Shown here: piece after piece, positions 1 to 8,702 of the stretch
How positions within the stretch are numbered: the first letter of the stretch is position 1
Layout of the letters: every line of letters starts with the position of its first letter
Source: Curvularia sp. ZM96
Lineage: Eukaryota > Ascomycota > Dothideomycetes > Pleosporales > Pleosporaceae
Direction: 5' to 3'
Assembly (NCBI GenBank): GCA_022457065.1
Contig: JAJGBQ010000009.1
Span: 62,001 to 126,000, forward strand
DNA length: 64,000 nt
The notes under the pieces: generated by a model
What the model was told of the DNA's origin: nothing
Database searches by the model: none
Seen by the model: only the letters and a program-made list of their open reading frames with translations
Position numbers and translations under genes: made by a program

Positions 1-1
1 A

Positions 2-1624
2 TCGTTCGGTGATAGTGCTAACAAGAGACAACTGGTGACGGGCGCGGTTACGGAGAAGATCACGGCAGCCCAAGAGGCCGCCACAACTAGACACAACATC
101 ATCACAGCTATCGCGAACGCGATTGATCATTGCCTAGAGAACTACACTAGCGCAGCTGAGCGTCTGGTCGCACAAGAACTACAGCAACGTGTGGTGTATG
201 CCCTAACCAACTCTATCCACCACCCATCCACGACCACCCCCCAGCCTGCGAGCGACGCTGGGCCTAAACCTACACGCACATATGCGGACGTCGCAAAACT
301 CCCCAACAGCCACCCTATGCAGGAAAGGGGCGCCGCTATAACCAAGACGGCAGCGACCCACCGAAACGGCGTAACCCTGAATAAGCCGCCGAATAAGCCT
401 GTACCAGATAGCCGGATTCTTTTCCAGCTATCTACAGCACAGAGAGTAAAACAGCCTTCGCCCTTTGTAATGCGAAAAGCACTATGCGCAAAGATTGATA
501 ACCTCACTCTGCAAGATATCCCAAGACTCACAACGACAAAAACAGGCTGGGCACTCACACCAGCCAACGACACCATCAAGAGCCGACTGCTGCAGCCAGA
601 TAACGTTGAAGCCATGCTAGAAACTCTAGGTGCAGTCGGATTCCAGCTCCCGGAGAAATGGATCAACTACGCAGTGCAGCGTGTAGAGGCGGCTCTTATA
701 GGACTCCACATAGGCGGAGACGCAGCAGTGCCAATCAGCGAAGAAAACGTTGCAGAGGAAGTGTATTCCCAGACAGGAGTAAAGCCGCGAACCTGCAAGC
801 AATCTAGACACGGCCCAGACAGGTTTGGCACGATGACCTGGATAATATCCTTTGCCGAACGAGTACGGCCATTCCGGATTTTTGGAACAAGTGAATGGGC
901 AAAAGAGATAAAGAAAAACCCACCAGTGACCATCCACAACCCGGGATGCCAGGGCTACTGCAACACGTCTAGGTGCACCCGCGCAGCACGTTGCGACAAC
1001 TGCGGCCAGCTGGCGGCAGGGCATGACGGGCCCATAGGTACAGGCTGTACGCAGCGAGCCCGCTGTGCTAACTGCCATGGACCACACTCCGCGACGGATA
1101 AAAACTGCCCAGCGAAACCATACTACTACCAAGGCAAGCTTATCCGGCTAACAAGTAAGCAGCTGCAGAGTGTACGCAGATCTGGAAATCGTGCCTACCA
1201 AAGAACCGAGCAGCCCCAGGACAAAGGAGGCACGGCTGCCGAACCTATTCTCATCGCAGAAGAACAGCCAAGCCAGGATGGTCAACCTGCGCTCCAGCAG
1301 CCGCCACTGCGAGCTACGCAATCAAGACAAGCGAAAAGAGCCCAACAAGAAGAGACACTAACAGGAACAGATACCGCTACAGCCGCAATCACACCTATAG
1401 ACACCGATACAATTACAGTCACAACTACAGCATCCCAGAACCCTCAGAGCCGACGCCCACGCCGCGCTGCAGCCCCAAGAGAGAGTCTAAGTCTAGCAGC
1501 ACTCTCAACAAGAAGCCTAAGGACAGAGCAGACAGTGTCTACACCGACAGAAGCCATGATACAGGCTGGCCTATCCTCTACTATAGAAGATACAGAAATG
1601 AGTGAAGACGCACTGCAATGGTAG
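2..1624 (+). CDS. LINE ORF1, gag-like nucleic-acid-binding protein (5' partial)
   Basis: The frame is open to base 2 with no stop. The first GTG at 35 is not a credible fungal start, so the protein begins outside the window. An N-terminal low-complexity region is followed by a central domain and then clustered Cys/His knuckles around bases 950-1110, with C-x2-C spacings such as CDNCGQLAAGH and CANCHGPH. The C-terminus is Gln/Thr/Arg rich. Such ORF1 proteins bind the element's RNA to form the ribonucleoprotein used in target-primed reverse transcription. The TAG stop lies within the motif ATGGTAG, so ORF1 and ORF2 overlap by 7 nt. That fits termination-reinitiation for ORF2 expression, which is inference. 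Confidence 0.88.
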   Translation, partial: SFGDSANKRQLVTGAVTEKITAAQEAATTRHNIITAIANAIDHCLENYTSAAERLVAQELQQRVVYALTNSIHHPSTTTPQPASDAGPKPTRTYADVAKLPNSHPMQERGAAITKTAATHRNGVTLNKPPNKPVPDSRILFQLSTAQRVKQPSPFVMRKALCAKIDNLTLQDIPRLTTTKTGWALTPANDTIKSRLLQPDNVEAMLETLGAVGFQLPEKWINYAVQRVEAALIGLHIGGDAAVPISEENVAEEVYSQTGVKPRTCKQSRHGPDRFGTMTWIISFAERVRPFRIFGTSEWAKEIKKNPPVTIHNPGCQGYCNTSRCTRAARCDNCGQLAAGHDGPIGTGCTQRARCANCHGPHSATDKNCPAKPYYYQGKLIRLTSKQLQSVRRSGNRAYQRTEQPQDKGGTAAEPILIAEEQPSQDGQPALQQPPLRATQSRQAKRAQQEETLTGTDTATAAITPIDTDTITVTTTASQNPQSRRPRRAAAPRESLSLAALSTRSLRTEQTVSTPTEAMIQAGLSSTIEDTEMSEDALQW

Positions 1625-4600
1625 GACGTCAACCGATACAATACAACGGGCAGCACTGCCCAGGCTGGAAGCAGCTACGAATAGCATGGGCGAACGTAGG
1701 CAAAGCCTCAGAATGCCACGACACTATACTGTGTCGCGCCTCAGATGAAAATATCGACGTGATATGCATCCAGGAGCCATGGACACTACCAGGAACTGTA
1801 ACTAAAAACCATCCAGGGTACCACATGCACGCGCCTGTGATAGCATGGGATAGCAGGGAGGAACGCGAGAACGAAAGGCCACGGGTGCTTACCTACACCC
1901 GCAAGGGCGTTAATCTAAGAGCTAAAGTACTACCTAGAGTCACGCGAGACATACTCTGGACAGAGGTGAACGGATACGCTATACTTAACGTGTACCAGAA
2001 CCGAGAGGCACTAGAACCAGCAGTCACCTACATACAGGAACTGACACCACCGAGCAGATGCGTTATCGGAGGGGATATGAATGCAAGGCACGAGAGTTTC
2101 GAACCTGGCTCGGTGACCACAGGAGGCGGGTCAGAGCTCGCACGCTGGGCCCGGACCCACGCCATGGACTTTATTGGGCAGCCGGGAGTGCCAACTCATC
2201 GAGCTGGCCATGTAATAGACCTAACATTCTCAAACATTCCCTTTGCCGACACGGTTGTACGGCCAGACATGCACTCTGGCTCAGACCACGCAACACAGGT
2301 CACGACATTACCAGCCCGAGGACTAGCAGCAGAAGACCCAAAGAAGCACAAAGTACTAGAGAGACACCTAGAAAGGTTCACAAAGCTAGTAGGCCTAAAT
2401 ATCATAGGTATTAGGGATCCGGCAAGAGCCAGCAACCAAAGCCAACTACAAACGATAATCCAGGACCTTACACAAGCGATAGAAGAGGCAATCCAGACAG
2501 CAGGGGTTAGAGAGAGAGAACAAATCCAAGCGGCACCATGGTGGACGACAGAATGCCAGACAGCGTACCGGCGGCACCTGCGAGATCATACGGGAATAGG
2601 GACTCCACCAACAGAGGCAACCAGAGAGTTCCTAAAGACAGTGCGCCGAACAAAGAAGGCCTACTGGCGAGACCGGATAGACGGCATCAAGACAGACTCA
2701 GACCTCTACAGCCTAGCCAGGTGGCACAAGCTTTTACCAAACCAACAAGACTCCCCACTAGTAGTAAATGGTGAAACCATCACAGATACAGCAGAGAAGG
2801 CTGAGGCCTTACGCAGAGAACTGCTAGACCGCTTCAACGATGCAGATGATCTGCCAGCACCACCAGAAGCAGAGGACTACACTCAAAGCCCGCTACCGTG
2901 GGACACTAGGGTATCAACTGAAGAAGCAGAGCGCTATGCTATTGGCGTAGCTAGCACTTCGCCAGGTGCGGACGGAATAACGGTACGGCTACTAAAGGCG
3001 TGCTGGGCAGATATCAGGAACCTCGTTCGCGCAATTTATCAGAGATGCCTAGAGCTAGAGTTCTACCCAGGCTGCTGGCGCGTAGCAGAGGTAACAATGA
3101 TACCAAAAGCCGGAAAGAAAGACCGTACGTCAGCACGGTCAATGCGGCCGATAGCCCTACTCTCATGCATTGGCAAGGGGCTGGAACGCCTAGTGGCAAG
3201 AAGAATTGCTACAACGGCAATGATGCACGATATTATCAGCCCACAGCATGTAGGAGCTGTCCCAAAGCGATCAGCTATGGACATTGTAGCGGCATTCACG
3301 CACGACGTAGAACAGGCTCTGGCAGTAGGCAAACGCGTGACTATGGTCACGATGGACGTGCAGGGAGCATTCGACGCGCTTCTCAAGAACCGGTTGCTAC
3401 ACCGGATGGCCCAGCAAGGCTGGCCACCAGCCTGTGTCCGGTTTATTGACTCTTTCCTATCAGAACGCTATGTACAGGTACGACTAGGCAACGAGATTAC
3501 ACCACGCCACCTAGTAGCCTGCGGTACACCACAAGGATCCCCGCTGTCGCCAATTCTGTACACACTTTATCTAGCCGAGCTTCTTAATCAGGACAGAACG
3601 CTACGCTTTGGATACGCAGATGACATTAATATCTACAGAGCATCAAAGACCCTAGACGAAAATGTCCGGCTACTAGCAGGAGATATACAAGCAATCAACC
3701 AGTGGGGTGCACAGAATAAGGTTACTTTTGCCCCAGAGAAGCTAGAAGCGATCCACATTACCCGCCAGCAAGACAGCTACTCCCCAAGCATACCTTTACC
3801 CGACGCAGCAGCGCTAGAACCAATTGCGCCAGCTGCAGACAGATCGCAGACCGCACTACGATGGCTCGGAGTGTGGTTTGACCGCCAGCTTAGCTTTAAG
3901 CACCACGTCGCCTATAGAGCAGCAGCTACCAAGAAGCTTGCTAGTCACCTAAGAGGCCTTGCGAACACAGCTCATGGCCCGCCCCCAGACGCTATGCGAA
4001 AATTAGTAACAACATGCGTATTACCTTCACTACTATACGGAACAGAGGCCTGGTATGAAGGACGAACAAGAAACCCGAGATCAAGGAGGAAAGACAACCC
4101 CATCTCTGTCAGCACAAGAGTTGGACAACATATTACAGCTATCCAAACCATACTTATACAGGCTGTAAGAGCAGTACTGCCAGTATATAAAACAACACCC
4201 CTTCCAATTCTCTTTGGAGAAGCTGGGATACCGTCAGCAGAAGTCGCACTTGAAGAGGCTAGGTGGCGTCTCGCGCTGCGACTTCAGACAATAGACCATC
4301 AGCATCCTCTCACCCACCGAGCAATCGTACCACACAATCAGTCTGGCACCAGAGTAGGGGAGAGGCAACAACCAAGAACTAAGATCCAGAGGCTAGGCCT
4401 TCTTCTGCCAACTATCCCCCGGCCAGCTCTAATAGCGCCGCACTTCTCGCAAGGGTGCCGCACAGATCCAACGCTAGGAATAGAGAAGAAAACAGCTGCG
4501 AAAGAATTCAAAGAATGGTGGGCCTCTCTAGATAGCAGCACGATCACAATCTTCTCTGATGGATCGGAGCAGCGCTGTGAAGGGAAAAAGAGAGTCACCT

Positions 4601-5445
4601 ATGGGTATGCCATATACCGGGCCCAGGAAAAGATAGCCACAGGACGCGGGTCTCTCCACCCGCTTTCACATGTTTTCGATGCCGAAGCGATTGGGGCATG
4701 CAGAGCACTTCAGCACGCGGCCCAGATAGCAAGACCAACAGATGCAGTTTATATGTGTATAGACAGCACTTCAGTAATCTGGTGTCTACGCGGAACAGCC
4801 TCAGACTCCTCACAATGGGCGTTTCTTCAATGTCAGGAGATAATGGACACAATGCCTAACGTTAAGGTGCGATGGGCACCAGGACACACTAACATCGAAG
4901 GCAACGAAACAGCAGACAACCTCGCAGATGCGGAGGCGAAAGAACCTTCCACTCCATTTGGACTAGCAGCACAACCAACAGTATCGGGTATACGCACGAT
5001 CAGGAAGGCACAGCTAGCCACAGCTAGAGCAGCTTGGTGGAATAGCGCCAAGAGCAAGCTTTCCAACTGGTACACCCAGTGGAAGCTACCGTACCAGCCC
5101 ACCCGACCTCCCCAAGAGCTAGAGCTAACACGCCCAACCCTAGCAAGACTGCTGGCAATCCGAACAAGCCATGGAGACTTTGCATGGTACCACCGGAAGT
5201 TCCACCATGACAACGCGACTCTGAAGTGCTCCTGCGGGCGCCCAAAGACCCCCTTGCATATCGCACTATGCCGGAAAACCACAACAGCAAACGTCTTCCG
5301 GCGATGGCCAAGACGGCCACCAGCACCGCCTAGGACACCTAGCGAAGCAATCAAGTACCTCCAGGAGCTCTGGGAAGAGCCAGAGGACTTTGCCGCTTTC
5401 CTAGAAGTCACAGGTTTCTATAGCACCATATGTAGGCCTCACTAG
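1618..5445 (+). CDS. LINE ORF2: endonuclease, reverse transcriptase, RNase H
   Basis: This is a 1275-residue intact polyprotein. An APE-type endonuclease occupies roughly residues 15-230, with the QEPW, GGDMNARH and SGSDH motifs. The reverse transcriptase covers about 450-750, with TMDVQGAFDA and the catalytic YADD at 666-669. An RNase H domain starts near 970, with the catalytic Asp in FSDGS at about 981 and the closing HTNIEGNETAD motif. A C-terminal Cys/His knuckle (CSCGRP...H...C) follows. The endonuclease nicks the target and the RT copies the element RNA at the nick. The ATG at 1618 is the natural start because it overlaps the ORF1 stop. No stops or frameshifts are seen, so the protein may be active. 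Confidence 0.95.
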   Translation: MVGRQPIQYNGQHCPGWKQLRIAWANVGKASECHDTILCRASDENIDVICIQEPWTLPGTVTKNHPGYHMHAPVIAWDSREERENERPRVLTYTRKGVNLRAKVLPRVTRDILWTEVNGYAILNVYQNREALEPAVTYIQELTPPSRCVIGGDMNARHESFEPGSVTTGGGSELARWARTHAMDFIGQPGVPTHRAGHVIDLTFSNIPFADTVVRPDMHSGSDHATQVTTLPARGLAAEDPKKHKVLERHLERFTKLVGLNIIGIRDPARASNQSQLQTIIQDLTQAIEEAIQTAGVREREQIQAAPWWTTECQTAYRRHLRDHTGIGTPPTEATREFLKTVRRTKKAYWRDRIDGIKTDSDLYSLARWHKLLPNQQDSPLVVNGETITDTAEKAEALRRELLDRFNDADDLPAPPEAEDYTQSPLPWDTRVSTEEAERYAIGVASTSPGADGITVRLLKACWADIRNLVRAIYQRCLELEFYPGCWRVAEVTMIPKAGKKDRTSARSMRPIALLSCIGKGLERLVARRIATTAMMHDIISPQHVGAVPKRSAMDIVAAFTHDVEQALAVGKRVTMVTMDVQGAFDALLKNRLLHRMAQQGWPPACVRFIDSFLSERYVQVRLGNEITPRHLVACGTPQGSPLSPILYTLYLAELLNQDRTLRFGYADDINIYRASKTLDENVRLLAGDIQAINQWGAQNKVTFAPEKLEAIHITRQQDSYSPSIPLPDAAALEPIAPAADRSQTALRWLGVWFDRQLSFKHHVAYRAAATKKLASHLRGLANTAHGPPPDAMRKLVTTCVLPSLLYGTEAWYEGRTRNPRSRRKDNPISVSTRVGQHITAIQTILIQAVRAVLPVYKTTPLPILFGEAGIPSAEVALEEARWRLALRLQTIDHQHPLTHRAIVPHNQSGTRVGERQQPRTKIQRLGLLLPTIPRPALIAPHFSQGCRTDPTLGIEKKTAAKEFKEWWASLDSSTITIFSDGSEQRCEGKKRVTYGYAIYRAQEKIATGRGSLHPLSHVFDAEAIGACRALQHAAQIARPTDAVYMCIDSTSVIWCLRGTASDSSQWAFLQCQEIMDTMPNVKVRWAPGHTNIEGNETADNLADAEAKEPSTPFGLAAQPTVSGIRTIRKAQLATARAAWWNSAKSKLSNWYTQWKLPYQPTRPPQELELTRPTLARLLAIRTSHGDFAWYHRKFHHDNATLKCSCGRPKTPLHIALCRKTTTANVFRRWPRRPPAPPRTPSEAIKYLQELWEEPEDFAAFLEVTGFYSTICRPH

Positions 5446-5747
5446 AGCCTATACTTGCAAGACTTTTCCTATCTCCTTATCTTCTTTCTCTCTTTTCTCT
5501 CTTTTTCTTCTCTTCTCTTTCCTATGTCATCTATACTACACACTCCTTAGTAAGCATCAGCTACAACAACTAAAGGCGGATACACGCCTACTGCACATTG
5601 TACTGGCGATCAACAGGCGGAACGACCACTACTAGATCACTACAATCATGTAAATAAGAATAGGCATCCTAGGCAAAGTACGGTAAGCCATAGGCATAGC
5701 CCGTCTACATGCCCCAAGGGAGGCTTTATATATAGACGTTAAATACA

Positions 5748-5767
5748 ACTCACTCACTCACTCACTC
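5748..5767 (+). repeat. (ACTC)5 tail of the LINE
   Basis: Five exact ACTC units close the element. Some LINEs end in short tandem repeats made during target-primed reverse transcription instead of poly(A). The following sequence no longer looks like the element. Confidence 0.7.
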
Positions 5768-6140
5768 CGTGCGAACGGCAAGATCGTTGGAAACGCATGT
5801 GATCGGCCGTGCGTCCTAAGCGACATTCTGCAGCAGTAGCGTGCTGAAATGTCTGCGAGCCGTATTACGCGCTGTGGCTAAGGACCTGGCACTGAGACTC
5901 CTGCCTCAGGCAGCTCTTATTCCCGATTTGTAGGCAGCTATACCTGACACCCACTTCTAGCATAAGGTTCGTTATCACGCTGCGTAGATTTGTCGTGCAG
6001 AGCGGACTAAACCCCTGTACAAGACATCTGGAGCTATCAGGATTCACTACTGCGTATTACTGTATAGTTAGTTACTTTCAAAAGTTATAGATGAGTCATA
6101 GGATGTAGCTTTAAAATTTGCATTACATACGCAGATAAAG
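5768..6140. other. Intergenic, no gene seen
   Basis: This stretch lies between the LINE tail and the stop codon of the NLR gene. It should hold the NLR 3' UTR. I see no conserved ORF, RNA gene or inverted repeat. Confidence 0.6.
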
Positions 6141-8402
6141 TCACGGGTTCTCGTTAATACACTCCGCTCGCCAGCTATGCAGCGTGTCAAGCGACGACTG
6201 TGTATCATGGTGTTGCTTGCCAAGGACCTGTTGGCGCAACTGGAAGCATATTTCCATCAGTGCAAGAGCCTCCTCGCGGCGAGCTTGCGACTGCAGCGTG
6301 AAGGCGAGATTGTTCATGCTGGTCAGCGTGTTAGGATGCTCGTCGCCAAGCACTCTCTTCCTCGTCTGCATCACTTGCACGAACAGCTCTTCCGCTTCCT
6401 TATATCTCCCATCATTATACAGACTCGTGGCACATTTCCATGCAAGGTCTAATCTCTCATCGTCGCTATCCTCTGTCTGACTATGCGACAGAGTGAACAG
6501 AGCATGCGGAAGCAAGCGCCTCCACTTGCTTCTGTTACTATGATCTTCGTTCGGAAACACCTCAACCAGCTTTGTAATAACGCGTTGAGTCCATTGTTGG
6601 AGCTGTTCCTGATCTTGTAGTCTAGTACGCAGGACATCATGCACTAGTTGATGGACGTCTAGTGCTGATTCGGCAGGTCGCCTGGTGACGAGCGCATACT
6701 TGTCAAGTACCTTGACGGCATCTTCACGGGCCCGTGGTGAAGCTGTCTCTAGAAGATCGAGTGAGATGTCCTTTCGACCCACGCATGCAGCGATAAAAAG
6801 ATAGTCTATAGCGACCGCATCGCTGTTATAGACTTGGTTTATGGAGAGAGATAGTATAGCAGCTATAGTGTTTCTTAGAACACATTCCTGCTGCTCGCCT
6901 TTAGACAATTCGCCGCTGTGCTTAAGAGCTGCGTCTTTGTGCTGGTCTAGCTGTGCTTGGTACTGCTGCACGGTCATACTACTAGCGTTCATGCACGCTG
7001 CCGCTAGCGCGATTGCTAGAGGCAGATACAGCAGCTCTCTTAGCAAGTGCATGGCAACCTGTTGCTCAGTGTCTGAAAACGGCGTTGCCAGGCGGTTTTG
7101 TAGCATCCTTAGCGCCGTGTCTGGCGTCAGCTTATGCAGTGCTATGACGTTCTGTGGAGCAAGCGCCTCAGCTATATTGCTCTCTGTTGTTGTGAAGATG
7201 ACAGAACATAGATTAGAGTGCGGCAGAAACTCGGCTAAGTTTGTTCTGGTGGCTTCTGTCGTAGACAAGCCACTAGGCCATACAGTAGTGCGCTCCACGT
7301 TGTCGAAGACTAGCAAACACTTTCGCGCACTTATTCCTGCGATACAGCTTTCCACGATCTGCTTTATGTCTCCCTGGTCATCGTCACACCCAGGAATACT
7401 GAGCTTCTGCGCAACGATGGCATAAGACCGGTAGAGACTGTCTCTGTCGCTCGCGTCCATCCAGAAGACTGAGCAGCTTCTGCTGTTCTGCTTTGTTCTG
7501 AAAGCAGCCTCGAGTGCGAGCTGCGATTTGCCTGTTCCGCCAGGGCCAACAATTGCTAGCGTGGTGGTGGTCTGCGTATTGCTAAAGAGCTTCGCTTCTA
7601 GCTCTGCAAGCTGTAGTTCGCGGCCTACAAAAGACTGGTTTCGTAAGAATGGAATAATCGACGGCGCGCTGCTAGCTCCCTCGACTTCAGCCTGCAGCCT
7701 TTTCAATGCGCTCTCCTTTCCTTCTCTATACGTCGTAGGCATAGAGATGCCAAGAACTCCAAGTAGGCAATACACAATGTCTTCGTCTTCAGTCGTTTTG
7801 CGATTTTCGGCCCATCGCATTCGCTCAGATATGCTAAACTGGTCTAAAGGACAGTTGCACAGCGCGGCGAGTGGGATGTCGGTAATATCGTGTAGTAGTT
7901 GATCAAGTGACACTTTATCGCCTATGCGCTGTCCTTCACACGAGAAGAACTCGACTGACACTGGCGCGACCAGCTCTTGGAGCGTCCATCCTCGAGTGAA
8001 CCATTCGCTCTTCCGGAACGACGTCTCCCAGTCGCTGCGTTGGGGCGTGTCCGCCGTAGCGGATAGCGAGACATCTGACAGAAAGACGTAACATCGGGCC
8101 GCGTTCTGGTACCACTGAAACATCGAGTTAATCGCCTTCGAGCGCTCATTATTATCCCATCTATCGATACAGCATGTGTCGATCCAGAAGTACCGCAGCC
8201 CGTCCTGAGCTGTTTGTTTGGCGCAGAACCGTAGCTTTCGGTAGCCATCTTTTTTCTCTTTGTAGTTTCCATTCGATATGTCCTCAATAAGGATCTCAGA
8301 ATCGCTCCATCGGTGCGATAGAATGGCGTAGGGTGGGATCCGCTTGCCGCGAAAGTCTTTCAAGATCAGTTTGCCTAGCGCGTCGAAATGGAGAAGCCGC
8401 AT
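6141..8402 (-). CDS. HET-NB-ARC-TPR NOD-like receptor
   Basis: This is a single-exon gene of 753 residues. Residues 1-230 form a HET domain, with PYAILSHRW near 24-32, the FWIDTCCID block near 72-80 and FTRGWTLQELVAP at 135-147. A short linker leads to an NB-ARC NTPase with P-loop GPGGTGKS at 286-293 and a hydrophobic LLVFDNVE Walker B. The C-terminus (about 660-735) holds two tetratricopeptide units of the type with GDEHPNTL signatures. HET-NLRs are fungal sensors in which HET triggers regulated cell death on non-self recognition, the nucleotide domain oligomerises and the repeats sense the ligand. Two repeats is few for the family, so the sensor may be shortened. The start is the first ATG, directly before the canonical HET opening. 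Neighbours are all mobile elements. Confidence 0.93.
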   Translation of the reverse strand: MRLLHFDALGKLILKDFRGKRIPPYAILSHRWSDSEILIEDISNGNYKEKKDGYRKLRFCAKQTAQDGLRYFWIDTCCIDRWDNNERSKAINSMFQWYQNAARCYVFLSDVSLSATADTPQRSDWETSFRKSEWFTRGWTLQELVAPVSVEFFSCEGQRIGDKVSLDQLLHDITDIPLAALCNCPLDQFSISERMRWAENRKTTEDEDIVYCLLGVLGISMPTTYREGKESALKRLQAEVEGASSAPSIIPFLRNQSFVGRELQLAELEAKLFSNTQTTTTLAIVGPGGTGKSQLALEAAFRTKQNSRSCSVFWMDASDRDSLYRSYAIVAQKLSIPGCDDDQGDIKQIVESCIAGISARKCLLVFDNVERTTVWPSGLSTTEATRTNLAEFLPHSNLCSVIFTTTESNIAEALAPQNVIALHKLTPDTALRMLQNRLATPFSDTEQQVAMHLLRELLYLPLAIALAAACMNASSMTVQQYQAQLDQHKDAALKHSGELSKGEQQECVLRNTIAAILSLSINQVYNSDAVAIDYLFIAACVGRKDISLDLLETASPRAREDAVKVLDKYALVTRRPAESALDVHQLVHDVLRTRLQDQEQLQQWTQRVITKLVEVFPNEDHSNRSKWRRLLPHALFTLSHSQTEDSDDERLDLAWKCATSLYNDGRYKEAEELFVQVMQTRKRVLGDEHPNTLTSMNNLAFTLQSQARREEALALMEICFQLRQQVLGKQHHDTQSSLDTLHSWRAECINENP

Positions 8403-8702
8403 GGCGCTTGCAGCTCAGACTTCAGTCTAAAGAATCAGAGGCGTGAACGACTTTGGTGGTAGATTAGTGAGAGCAGAATGTTAGTAGGAGTAGAATAACG
8501 TGTTTGCGATAAAGCAGAGAAGGCAGCCTGGTGAGGCAGTGCATGCAACCGGGCTGAAGGTGCTGCTGGCTGCATCAAGCGCCCAGCGTTTTGCACTGCC
8601 TCCCCTCACCATTTACGCTAAGGCAGTGTTTGCCTTGCAAACTCACGTCGGGAGAGTGCACACGCGAGTAAGACGCTAGTAAATACAGCTAACTAATCTA
8701 TA

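Larger units (their letters stand above)
1..5767 (+). mobile_element. Tad-like non-LTR retrotransposon (LINE), 5' end outside the window
   Basis: Two overlapping reading frames encode a zinc-knuckle gag-like protein and an endonuclease-RT-RNase H polyprotein, the layout of the Tad1/I group of fungal LINEs. The 3' end after ORF2 is a pyrimidine-rich UTR of about 300 bp that closes with five ACTC units instead of poly(A). The left end is off the window, so target duplications cannot be tested. Both ORFs are undamaged in what is visible, so this copy may be recent. It differs from the second LINE at 44391-50099, which has a poly(A) tail and little visible similarity beyond the shared domains. 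Confidence 0.9.

Noticed and set aside
142..1132. Several 60-190 residue open frames on the minus strand under the LINE
   Set aside because: They are antisense shadows of intact ORF1 and ORF2 and show no domain.
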